Shown here in pieces: positions 54,997-64,000 of a stretch of DNA of 64,000 nucleotides (its first letter is position 1; the number at the start of each line of letters is the position of its first letter). Below the pieces are notes generated by a model, which had not been told where the DNA came from, did not search any database, and saw only the letters and a program-made list of their open reading frames with translations. The position numbers and the translations under genes were made by a program. The DNA is from Hemileia vastatrix (taxonomy: Eukaryota; Basidiomycota; Pucciniomycetes; Pucciniales; Zaghouaniaceae): the NCBI GenBank assembly GCA_030280995.1, contig JASXTE010000016.1, forward strand, positions 25,815,501 through 25,879,500, read 5' to 3'.

Positions 54997-56100
54997 CGGT
55001 ATGGTAAGGTAAACTCTTACAGTCGCCTTGCTGTAAGCAGAATCCGGAGGAGATATGTGGATTTAGTGGAAAACCCCGTTCTTCCAATAAAAATAACAAA
55101 ATGGGAATTCTAAATCACTAAGCTAACCAGTATACTTGAATCTGTTTGATAAAAATAATGAAACTCTAAAATATTTAACGCTTATTGAGATTTAAATAAA
55201 AGTGGCTGTTGAGAAAAGAAATACTGATAACAACAATTAAGGTGTACCAGTGAATGATCTGTAAAGATTGACTTTTATGTTTTTATTATAATTTGAATTT
55301 TTATGAGACAGCAATAATCAAGTCCCAGTGATGAAGACCTTTCTAAAGATACCCTTTATGAAGTGTGATTTAAATTGTTAAGTAGTATTTCTAAAATGTT
55401 ATATATAAAATATAAAGTTATAAGGGTATTACAAATTTATTTAGTTTGTTGAGTAATAAAAAATGAGACCGTGGTGGTTAATGATTGAGATGTATGATGT
55501 GTCCCCCCTCTCAATTTCGAGTTTGAGAGGCGCTTAAGTATTCCTAGTCACGTGCCTAAGTTTTCCCCTCCAGAGCTCTCCCAGAGTCAATCCGGAGCCC
55601 GTACGGAGTCAAAGCGGAGTCCGTACGGACTTCCGGACTCAATTAGAACCTTAAAAACTATAAGAAAAAATCTAGAAAAATTACACATAATAGAGCTACT
55701 TTCCCTTTATATTCCAAACTAATTTTCGTAGTCTGCGCAGCTCTAATTACCCCGTGAAAATTCATCAAAGTTAAGTAATTTCTGAAAACGTAAATATTTC
55801 TATAAAACTTTAAAATTCATTTAAAAATATAAGAAAAATAGTAAAAATTCTGGAAAAATTTCCCAAGGTTCTTGAGTGACTCGACTTGATACTAATAAAC
55901 TTTTCAGACCGTAAAAATAAGTTTTCTCCGTAAAATAAATTGTTTTTGTTTAGGCATTCGCTCGTGACCAATTTCTTCATATTTAAAACTCAAATAAATT
56001 AAATAAAACCCTTTTATATAAAAATAATAACACCAATCTTGCATGCCGTAATAACTCCATTTAGGTACTTAGGTGCCATACTAAACTTTAGGCTACCACA
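54997..56100 (-). repeat. E2 3' LTR (about 1.1 kb)
   Basis: It is near-identical by eye to the E3 LTR and to the solo LTR at 14434-15568. The plus strand runs from TATGGTAAGGTAAACTC to TAGGCTACCACA. It carries the terminal stem CTTACAG...CTGTAAG at about 55014-55035. Confidence 0.92.
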
Positions 56101-56112
56101 TCCTCCCTCCAA
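56101..56112 (-). other. E2 polypurine tract
   Basis: Sense TTGGAGGGAGGA before LTR start TGTGGTAGCC. Confidence 0.82.
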
Positions 56113-56223
56113 TTGAGAATGTCCCCATTCTTATAACTTTGCATAAGTGGTCGAACACAATATTCATCTTTAACCTTCAACCACCATCTTCTTTAATCAA
56201 CTATAAAATTCATCTTCATCAAT

Positions 56224-56916
56224 ATGTCTTCCAAAGAACTTGTCGCTCCATGTGAACTCTGCGCTCGATACCAGGTACCTTGTTTAATGTCCAACCCTAA
56301 TCTTCCTGGCAGGACAGCTTGCGACTTATGCCGTGTGAAAAAAGTCAAATGTAACCGGCCAATAGTTCCTTCTAAAACAAACGTATATTTAGGACCAGCA
56401 GCTCTCCCTGATCCCTCAACTTCTAAAAAACGATCAAAAATTCCTGTCTTCTTAAAACAAATAAGATCAAAAACAGCTTCAAAAGTTCAATCTTCATCAG
56501 CGGATCCCGGCCTAATTTTGCCTTCACAAGATGCTAATCCTATAACGCCAGTGCCCCCAACCAACTTTGCTGAGACTATGTTTCCTGGCTCTAAATGTAA
56601 GACCCTATTATCTTACTAAAAAAAAACTTTTAATCAAAATTGACTAAACCTATGACTTAATAACATATTTGAACTTCTAGCTGTCGAAATAACCAACACT
56701 GATGATGTTGGTAGAGTGAAGACGGACTATATCAATCATTATCCAAATTTTCATCGCTATCTTTTTCTTGACTTTACTAATGAGTTGAAACGAAAAATGC
56801 TGGCCTATTATTAAGAAACTCCAGCTAATAACCATGAAGACCTCATGAAAAGAAGAATTTTAATGCAAAGCTTTGATGATGATGTTGAACAATTTCAAAG
56901 AAATTATCTTTTCTAA
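56224..56916 (+). pseudogene. Antisense ORF1: Zn2Cys6-type protein with one intron, in E2
   Basis: Exon 1 (56224-56596) starts MSSKELVAPCELCARYQVPC. Its six Cys are spaced CX2CX6CX12CX2CX6C, the canonical fungal Zn2Cys6 (GAL4-type) DNA-binding pattern, ending CDLCRVKKVKC with basic residues. A Ser/Pro/Lys-rich part follows. The intron at 56597-56680 (84 bp, GTAAGA...TTCTAG, branch-like TTGACTAAA) keeps frame. Exon 2 reads SVEITNTDDVGRVKTDYINH and, after one in-frame TAA at 56812-56814, continues to a stop at 56914. A TATAAAA lies about 20 bp before the ATG. It lies opposite to gag-pol. Function is unknown; DNA binding is inferred. Confidence 0.72.
56597..56680 (+). other. Predicted intron of antisense ORF1
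   Basis: GTAAGA donor and TTCTAG acceptor, 84 bp. 373 exon-1 nt plus 236 exon-2 nt is divisible by three. On the retroelement sense strand these splice signals do not exist, so reverse transcription would retain the intron. Confidence 0.7.
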
Positions 56917-56919
56917 CAG

Positions 56920-57490
56920 TATAACTTGATAAAATTTTGTTTTTGCTTGGTCTTCTTTAACTTTCAACATAAATGTTGTTTTCTTTCTTCTCTGGCTTAA
57001 CATAAAATAATAAATAATAAATCTTGTGATGATTCCACTACTGAGAGCAAGGTTTGAATCCCTTCAGACTCCCATATACCAGTCTTCCTTCTTGTCACAG
57101 CATTGAGAGAGTGGATCTTCCTATGAGCTGAATACTCCTGATTCCAACCTCATAGGGCCCCCCACTGAGCTGAATTCTATGATTCCAATCTCGCCATAAG
57201 GTCCTCCAAGCTTCACACCAAAAATGGCCTAACACTGAGGCACTAAAAAAATCATTCCCTAAAATCCAACTACCATCCTAACTTCTGATTCCTTCATCAC
57301 AATTTTCAAACTTTGCTATACAGCAAACCCATAAAATACTTTTGCCAGGCTTCCAATAATAATTTTAACTTTAGACCATGTTAAAGCGCCACAAATTTCA
57401 CCTAATTAACCATTATCCTTTCCTTAGCATCATCACCACCTAAAATTTTAACCTCCTAAAGCTTATCAGCACCCAATTCCAGAAATGATT
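56920..57490. other. Non-coding region of E2 between ORF1 and hairpin array
   Basis: No gene is visible. The stretch from ATGATTCCACTACTGAGAGC (57028) to TAACCTCC (57450) is almost the same as 61510-61950 in E3 and 23967-24300 in E0. It holds two related ~55-bp units (GATTCCAA...AGGTCCTCC). Confidence 0.7.
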
Positions 57491-57498
57491 GAATAACC

Positions 57499-57968
57499 AG
57501 TTTAGAGTCTTAGTGGACAGTGATAAATTAAAAGATTGAATTGAGTTATCCAAACAAGATTTACATTCCAGTTTAAAGTCTTGGTGGACCAAACATATAA
57601 TTGATTGCCAGTTTTTGGTCTTGGTGGACCAAAGATTGTTTAGGTGCATAAATAACTTGATAAATTCCTAAGTAAGGCCTAGGCTTGACCAAAGATTGAA
57701 TAAATTTGATAATCCAGTTTAATGTCATAGTAGACCAAAAATTTGATTGACAAGTAATCCAGTATAAGGCCATAGTGGACCAATGAATGTTGAATTATCC
57801 TGCAGATATTAATTTTCCAGTTTAAAGTCATAGTGGACTAAACAATGAATGAACTACCAGTTTAAAGTCATGGTGGACCAAACATTTAATCGATAAGAAA
57901 TCCAGTTTAAGGTCATGGTGGACCCAACAGCTTGATAACAGTCCAGTTTAGGGTCTTGGTGGACCTAA
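57499..57968. repeat. Hairpin-motif array in E2 (nine copies)
   Basis: Copies of CCAGTTTAAAGTCTTGG followed by TGGACCAAAC-like ends start at about 57499, 57569, 57608, 57714, 57759, 57819, 57858, 57902 and 57942. GTTT pairs with AAAC and GTC with GAC across a 6-nt loop. Confidence 0.85.
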
Positions 57969-58059
57969 CAACTTCTCTATCCTTGAACACAGATTTTGCC
58001 ACCAGCTTTCTTCATCCTAGTTTCAAGTTTTCTTCTTAAAAAAAATATCTCCTAACAAG

Positions 58060-59073
58060 ATGAAACCTTCTGACTTCATTGCTTCAGCTGATCAATCTTG
58101 CAAATACTGTGCTTTCACCCATAGGGAATGTATCTTCACTTTCAACTGGCAAAAGCACACTTATAACAGGGCCTGTTTATCCTGTTATGAGAAGAAAAGA
58201 AAATTTTCTGGCTTGAACTGTGGTTCTTTCCCCATCACTGCTACTAGCTTCGCCGCCTTCAGCAAACCTCCTCCTTCTTCTTCACCTTCTACTCCACCCC
58301 CTATTCCATCAAACTCTAAAGATACCATCCCTTTTTCTCCATCAGCCTATTTAAATCTTTCTCCATCACCTAATCCTCTGGGTCCTTCTCTCCAATCTAG
58401 ACTTGCTGCTACTCCCCCAAGAACTCTTGCTTCTCCAAGGGCCATGCTTCAACCTTCTAACAATTATTCTCCTACTTCCAACATCTTGAAGCACAAAAGG
58501 TCCTATAATAGCCAGCAATCTTCATCTTCTCTTGTTTCATCCAAAAGGCCCAGAACATCTACTTCAAACACCAAATCCAACACCAGTCCTCCTCATCTAT
58601 CAAAAATAAAAAATCCTTTTTTAAACATAAAAAATCCCACTCCATTACAAAGTAAGCCGTTTATCTATGATCATGATAGTGTTGACACAGGTTAGTTATC
58701 TCTTTTTATTTTCTTAATCTTCAGGTTTTAATTTGCTGATATTTTAATTTGATAAGCGTCCACCGGTTCTCCAATTTCATATTCAGCTTATGAACTACCA
58801 GAACCTAATCCAAGCTTCCCTAGAGTTCCAATTCACCTAGTGTCTGAAAAGCTCTTTGCTAATTTTAATAATCTTATCGCTTATTTCCAACAATACCCGC
58901 CCTCTGATAGATCAGAATCTTGGATGAGAGAGCAACTGTTAAGAGACCTTTTCAAAATAGCCAACTGGCTTCAACACTATCGTGACCGTGAAATAAGATT
59001 CGAATCCCAGGAAATCGATCAAGGTCCTTCTAAATTTTCTAATTTCAATTCTTCAAAAGATAACGACCCTTGA
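58060..59073 (+). CDS. Antisense ORF2: cysteine-cluster protein with one intron, in E2
   Basis: Exon 1 (58060-58690) starts MKPSDFIASADQSCKYCAFT. Cys spacing is CX2CX6CX14CX2C, then YEKKRKF where a Zn2Cys6 protein would have the sixth Cys; here it is Phe, with another Cys five residues on (SGLNC). A long Ser/Pro-rich, Lys/Arg-dotted part follows. The intron at 58691-58756 (66 bp, GTTAGT...ATAAG, CTGAT branch) keeps frame. Exon 2 gives SPISYSAYELPEPNPSF, then a helical, charged end (SWMREQLLRDLFKIANWLQH) and a stop at 59071. The predicted 315 residues have no internal stop. I do not recognise a close family. Confidence 0.72.
58691..58756 (+). other. Predicted intron of antisense ORF2
   Basis: Donor GTTAGT, branch-like CTGAT at 58736-58740, acceptor AAG at 58756. 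Exons of 631 and 317 nt sum to a multiple of three, and stops in the unspliced frame are removed. Confidence 0.72.
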
Positions 59074-59079
59074 TGGTGT

Positions 59080-60175
59080 TCTTCCTGGTATGTAGCTTTC
59101 TTGAATAATGTTTGAAAAATAAAATATAAACATCTAAACTACCTAAAACTAAAATACCTTTTATTTTTTTATTTATTTATTTTTATTTTTATTTTTTTTT
59201 ATTTTATATTTTTAGTTATTTTATTATTATTATTATTTTTTTTAGCATTTAAAATAAAAGATTCTTTTTTTTTCTTAAAAAAAAATAGTTTTGAAATAAA
59301 AGTTAAAATTTAATTTTTAAAGAAAGATAAACGAATGTGAAAAGAAAGATAAAAAAAAGTAATGAAAATTTTTAAAATAAAATTTTAAAAGATGCCCCCC
59401 GGCCATTTGATGAGCCGTACCCTCGACATCATACCCACATCCAAGTGCAACTTGATGTGGTTACACAATTTTTAGAAATTGAAAAGAAAATAAAATAAAT
59501 GAAAGTTTTAAGAAGATAATTTTTATAATGATGATCACTGGGTGGGCTCCCCCCAATTTATAAAAATGATTAGAGACCACCAGTGAGCATCACCTTTACA
59601 ATAATTCATAATATATATTAAAAAAAAATCACAATCTAACATAAAAAAATCAAAAACAAAATAAAATAAAATAAATCTTGAATCCAGCATTGAGAGCGGT
59701 GTCTCTTGATTCGTTCCAGTTTATAGTCTTAGTGGACTTCCTATAATTAAAAGACAAAGCCAGGATTCAACTAGAAACAGGGAAAATTTTGGAAATGAAC
59801 ATTATGGGGTAATTGTGTATAGAGCAGCCAGCCCATCAATTACCCCCACACTTGCCAATATTAAATTAAGAAGGTTCCCCTGTGAATACTTCTTCCAATA
59901 AATTTTAAAAAATTTTCCAAACCTATCTTCACCCATATTTTAAGAATTTTAAATTTCGAAAATTTCAAAGAAGATTTTCTTGCATTTTGTTAAGTTTCAT
60001 CAAAGTTTCGTCGCCCATAGGCAGTGTAACGACAGTAAAGTATTTTGATAAAAAGAAGATAGTTTATCTTCATTGCGGAGTTCGATAAGATTTTTATAAA
60101 CATCATAGTTTATTCTTATTGCGGAGAAATCCATAAAATTTCATTGATATCATAGTTTATCCTCGTTGCGGAGGT
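59080..60175. other. E2 AT-rich tract, structured block and AGTTTATCCTC array
   Basis: 59160-59390 is T- and A-rich low complexity. Stem-loop I lies at 59429-59455 and stem-loop II at 59533-59587. A single AGTTTATAGTC motif is at 59718. Hairpin III at about 59806-59845 pairs GGGGTAATTG with CAATTACCCC. Three AGTTTATCCTC-like motifs at 60061, 60105 and 60153 end at the E3 LTR. No gene is present. Confidence 0.75.
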
Positions 60176-61314
60176 TGTTATGGTAAGGTAAACTCTTACA
60201 GTCGCCTTGCTGTAAGCAGAATCTGGAGGAGATATGTGGATTTAGCTGAAAACCCCGTCCTTCCAATAAAAATATCAAAATGGGAATTCTAAATCACTAA
60301 GCTAACCAATCTACTTGGATCTGATTTATAAAAATAATGAAACTCTAAAATATTTAACGCTTATTGAGATTTAAATAAAAGTGGCTGTTGATAAAGAAAT
60401 ACTGATAACAACAATTAAGGTGTACCAGTGAAAGATCTGAAAAGATTGACTTTTATGTTTTTATAATAATTTGAATTTTTATGAGACAGCAATAATCAAG
60501 TCCCAGTGATGAAGACCTTTCTAAAGATACCCTGTATGAAGTGTGATTTAAATTGTTGAGTAGTATTTCTAAAATGTTATATATAAAATATAAAGTTATA
60601 AGGGTATTACAAATTTATTTAATTTGTTGAGTAATAAAAAATGAGACTGTGGTGGTTAAAGATTAAGCTGTATGATGTGTTCCCCCCCCCCTAAATTTCG
60701 AGTTTGAGAAGCGCTTAAGTATTCCTAGTCACGTGCCTAAGTTTTCCCCTCTTGAGCTCTTCCAGAGTCAATCCGGAGCCCATACGGAGTCAAAGCGGAG
60801 TCCGTACGGAGTCGAAACGGAGTCCGTACGGAGTCCGTCCGGACTTCCGGACTCAATTAGAACCTTAAAACTATAATAAAAAAAATCTAGAAAAATTACA
60901 CATAATAGAGCTACTTCCCCTTTACATACCAAACTAATTTTCGTAGTCTGCGCAGCTCTAATTACCCCGTGAAAATTCATCAAAGTTAAGTAATTTTTGA
61001 AAACGTAAATATTTCTATAAAACTTTAAAATTCATTTAAAAATATAAGAAAAATAGTAAAAATTCTGGGAAAATTTCCCAAGGTTCTTGAGTGACTTGAC
61101 TTGATACTTATAAATTTTTCAGACCGTAAAAATAAGTTTTCTCCGCAAAATAAATTGTATTTGTGTAGGCATTCGCTCGTGACCAATTTCTTCATATTTT
61201 AAACTTCAATAAATTAAATAAAACCCTTTTATAAAAAATAATAACGCCAATCTTGCACGCCGTAATAACTCCATTTACGTATTTAGGTGCCGTACTAAAC
61301 TTTAGGCTACCACA
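60176..61314 (-). repeat. E3 3' LTR (1139 bp)
   Basis: The plus strand runs from TGTTATGGTAAGGTAAACTC to GGCTACCACA. It has the terminal stem CTTACAG...CTGTAAG and a tandem of GGAGTCCGTACGGAGTC-like units near 60780-60840 that is longer than in E2. Confidence 0.92.
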
Positions 61315-61326
61315 TCCTCCCTCCAA
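61315..61326 (-). other. E3 polypurine tract
   Basis: Sense TTGGAGGGAGGA before LTR start TGTGGTAGCC. Confidence 0.82.
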
Positions 61327-61363
61327 TTGAGAATGTCCCCATTCGTAAAACTTTGCATAAGTG

Positions 61364-61412
61364 GTTGAGCAATTCCAAAAGAATTATCTTTTCTAATAAA
61401 ATAATTTGATAA
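61364..61412 (+). pseudogene. Remnant of antisense ORF1 (3' tail) in E3
   Basis: AGTGGTTGAGCAATTCC leads into AAAAGAATTATCTTTTCTAA, matching the last codons of ORF1 in E2 (56880-56916). About 730 bp are missing; both breakpoints in E2 share GTyGAACA, so the loss looks like a microhomology deletion. Confidence 0.65.
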
Positions 61413-61985
61413 ATTTGTTTTAGCTGGTCTTCTTTTAAATCTTTATAATAAAAATGTTCTTTCTTCTTCTCTGGCTTGATATAACATAAAATAAAATAAT
61501 ATAAATCTTGTGATGATTCCACTACGAGAGCAAGGTTTGAATCCCTTCAGACTCCCATATACCAGTCTTCCTTCTTGTCACAGCATTGAGAGAGTGGATC
61601 TTCCTATGAGCCAAATACTCCTGATTCCAACCTCATAGGGCCCCCCACTGAGCCGAATTCTATGATTCCAATCTCGCCATAAGGTCCTCCAAGCTTCACA
61701 CCAAAAAAAAAAAAAATGGCCTAACTATGAGGCACTAAAAAAATCATTCCCTAAAATCCAACTACCATCCTAACTTCTGATTCCTTCATCACAATTTTCA
61801 AACTTTGCTATACAGCAAACCCATAAAATACTTTTGCCAGGCTTCCAATAATAATTTTAACTTTAGACCATGTTAAAGCGCCACAAATTTTACCTAATTA
61901 ACCATTATGCTTTCTTTAGCATCATCACCACCTAAAATTTTAACCTCCTAAAGCTATCAGCACCCAATTCCAGAAATAATTGAAT
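61413..61985. other. E3 non-coding region
   Basis: It is parallel to 56920-57490 of E2 with few differences, including a longer A-run at about 61707. No gene is visible. Confidence 0.7.
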
Positions 61986-61988
61986 AAC

Positions 61989-62785
61989 CAGTTTAGAGTC
62001 TTAGTGGACAGTGATAAATTAAAAGATTGAATTGAGTTATCCAAACAAGATTGACATTCCAATTTAAAGTCTTGGTGGACCAAACATATAATCGATTGCC
62101 AGTTTATGGTCTTGGTGGACCAAAGATCGTTTAAGTGCATAAATATCTTGATATATTCCTAAGTAAGGCCTAGGCTTGACCAAAGATTGAATAAATTTGA
62201 TAATCCAGTTTAATGTCATAGTGGACCAAACATTTGATTGACAAGTAATCCAGTATAAGGCCATAGTGGTCCAATGAATGTTGAATTATCCTGCAGATAT
62301 TAATTTTCCAGTTTAAAGTCATAGTGGACTAAACAATGAATGAACTACCAGTTTAAAGTCATGGTGGACCAAACATTTAATCGATAAGAAATCCAGTTTA
62401 AGGTCATGGTGGACCCAACACTTGATAATAGTCCAGTTTAAGGTCTTGGTGGACCTAACATTTGATAACACTCCAGTTTAAGGTCTTGGTGGACCTAACA
62501 AATCCAATAAAAAAAATTTTAACGATAGTCTTGAAAATTAGGCAGTTTAAAGTCTTGGAGGACTAACAGCTCCAATATAAAATCATTAATGACGGTCTTG
62601 AAAATTAGCCAGTTTAAAGTCTTGGAGGACTAACAGCTCCAAAATTCGTATAAAAAAAACCTTAAAGAATGTTTTGAACAGTAGCCAGTTTAAAGTCTTG
62701 GAGGACTAACAGCTGTAAAATTCGTAAAAAAAAACTTAAAGAACGTCTTGAACAGTAGCCAGTTTAAAGTCTTGGAGGACTAACA
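61989..62785. repeat. Hairpin-motif array in E3 (about 14 copies)
   Basis: It has the nine E2 positions plus five extra copies at about 62473, 62542, 62609, 62684 and 62759. The last ones use the AGTC...GACT pairing and are spaced about 70 bp. Confidence 0.85.
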
Positions 62786-63164
62786 GATGTCTTGAAGTAA
62801 AATCCCATAGGTATTGAGTTCCCCTAGACCCTGTTTCGTGTCTAAACTAAATGAATAAAACTAAAAAGAATGAAAACTGAAAAATAAAACTAAGAAATAT
62901 AATAATTTTGGTTTTATTAATTAATTTTTTTTTTTTATTATTATTTTATTTTTATTTTTTTATAATTATTTTATTTATTTTATTTTTATTTTATTTTTAT
63001 TATTATTTTTTTATTTTTTTTTTATTTAAATTTAAAATAAAAGATTTTAGAAAAGATAGTTTTGAAATAAAAGTTAAAATTTAATTTTAAAGAAAGATTA
63101 ATGAATGTGAAAAGAAAGATAAAAAAAAGTACTAAAAAAAAATTTTAAAATAAAATTTTAAAAG
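62786..63164. repeat. AT-rich low-complexity tract of E3
   Basis: TTTTA and TTATT runs at 62910-63030, then A-rich DNA. In E2 the antisense ORF2 lies between the array and this tract; here it is absent. Confidence 0.7.
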
Positions 63165-64000
63165 ATGCCCCCCGGCCATTTGATGAGCCGTACCCTCGAC
63201 ATCATACCCACATCCAAGTGCAACTTGATGTGGTTACACAATTTTGAGAAATTGAAAAGAAAAGAAAATAAATGAAAGTTTTTAGAAGATAATTTTTATA
63301 ATGATGATCACTGGGTGGGCTCCCTCCAATTTATAAAAATGATTAGAGACCACCAGTGAGCATCACCTTTACAATAATTCATAATATATATTAAAGAAAA
63401 GAAATCACAATCTAACATAAAAAAAGTTAAAAACAAAAATAAAATGAAAAGAATCTTGAATCCGGCGTTGAGAGCGGTGTCTCTTGATTCGTTCCAGTTT
63501 ATAGTCTTAGTGGACTTCCTAAAATTAAAAGACAAAGCCAGGATTCAACTAGAAACAGGGAAAATTTTGGAAACGAACATTATGGGGTAATTGTGTATAG
63601 AGCAGCCAGCCCATCAATTACCCCCACACTTGCCAATATTTAATTAAGAAGGTTCCCCTGTGAACACTTCTTCCAATAAATTTTAAAATTTTTCCAACAC
63701 TATCTTCACCCATATTTTAAGAATTTTTAATTTTGAAAATTTTCAATGAAGGTTTTCTCGCATTTCGTTATGTTTCATCACAGTTTTGTCGCCCATATAC
63801 AGTGTAACGATAGTAAAGTATTTTGATAAAAAAAAGAAGATAGTTTATCCTCATTGCGGAGGTCGATAAGATTTTTTTTTTTTAAAATGTCATAGTTTAT
63901 CCTCATTGCGGAGGTATCCATAAAATTTCATCAATATCATAGTTTATCCTCATTGCAGAGGTATAAATTTAATAAAAGTCATTAAAATTGTAGTTTATCC
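63165..64000. other. E3 structured block and AGTTTATCCTC array
   Basis: Stem-loops I (63207-63233), II (63307-63362) and III (63586-63626) and a single AGTTTATAGTC motif (63497) are followed by four AGTTTATCCTC motifs at 63843, 63894, 63942 and 63991. By analogy with E0 and E1 the integrase stop should lie just past the window edge. Confidence 0.75.

Larger units (their letters stand above)
54997..60175 (-). mobile_element. Ty3/gypsy retrotransposon E2, 3' part with antisense genes
   Basis: The 3' LTR is at 54997-56100, PPT at 56101-56112, then toward the 5' side the antisense ORF1, a hairpin array, antisense ORF2 and the structured block. At 60176 the E3 LTR interrupts it within the AGTTTATCCTC array. 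Its gag-pol would lie beyond E3, outside the window. E2 sits in the RT of E1. Confidence 0.83.
60176..64000 (-). mobile_element. Ty3/gypsy retrotransposon E3, 3' end, running off the window
   Basis: It has a 3' LTR (60176-61314), PPT, a remnant of antisense ORF1, a hairpin array, structured block and AGTTTATCCTC array, all in the order of E2. It is nested in E2. Gag-pol and the 5' LTR would lie beyond 64000. It lacks antisense ORF2. Confidence 0.83.

Noticed and set aside
56224..59073. Host transcription-factor genes lying between retroelements
   Set aside because: They sit between the PPT and the structured 3' block of E2. Tails of ORF1 occur at the same place in E0 and E3, so at least ORF1 belongs to the element. 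Ancient host capture remains possible.
60176..61314. E2 as a complete short element bounded by LTRs at 54997 and 60176
   Set aside because: The right LTR is followed by its own PPT and 3' region, and no PBS or gag lies next to it on the E2 side. It is the 3' LTR of a separate copy (E3).
1..64000. tRNA, rRNA or conventional host genes
   Set aside because: Nothing resembling a cloverleaf, ribosomal RNA or a non-transposon protein was seen on either strand.

Overview
This 64 kb window looks like repeat-filled chromosomal DNA of a filamentous fungus, most likely a basidiomycete. That placement is an inference. It rests on short canonical introns (GTAAGA or GTTAGT donors, CTGAT-like branch sites), Zn2Cys6-type cysteine clusters, the style of the Ty1/copia and Ty3/gypsy proteins, and the AT-rich nested repeats. 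I see no housekeeping gene, tRNA, rRNA or CRISPR array. Essentially everything is transposable elements inserted into each other.

Layout. Copia A (minus, cut by the left edge) fills 1-2435. Copia D (minus, 3113-7584, gag start at 12475-12728) holds a 250-bp TIR element (5935-6184). It was split by copia C (plus, 7585-12474, 118-bp LTRs, target duplication GAGAG). Copia B (minus, 13058-18420) carries a solo gypsy LTR in its RT (14434-15568) and is cut near 18420 by a plus-strand gypsy element, G+. G+ is split twice: E0 sits in its RT (21472-47571) and E1 in its integrase tail (49704 on). E0 is a complete minus-strand gypsy element with two LTRs, PPT and PBS. It contains a solo LTR (22789-23966), a 10.5-kb TIR element packed with hairpin satellite (29807-40299) and a 5'-truncated LINE inside its 5' LTR (44004-46930). 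E1 is cut in its RT by E2 (54997 on), which is cut by E3 (60176 to the edge).

How parts relate. E0-E3 are one gypsy lineage. In sense (minus) order it has 5' LTR, PBS, leader hairpins, gag, protease, RT, RNase H and integrase. A long structured non-coding region follows, then PPT and 3' LTR. In E2 this region also carries two antisense (plus-strand) Zn2Cys6-like genes, each with a frame-preserving intron. Remnants of the first gene remain in E0 and E3. Arrays of a short hairpin motif and three larger stem-loops recur in all four copies, and the U5 end of the LTR has a stem with compensatory changes.

Most interesting. (1) The 10.5-kb element at 29807-40299 has CACTA-like ends (CACCA...TGGTG, 3-bp TTT duplication), the same ends as the 250-bp element, and no transposase. 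Its cargo is a ~607-bp satellite, each unit with a near-perfect 46-bp palindrome. (2) The antisense intron-containing genes of the gypsy lineage. (3) The recurrent hairpin arrays. Nearly all retroelement ORFs here are broken, and most visible RT catalytic motifs have lost an aspartate.
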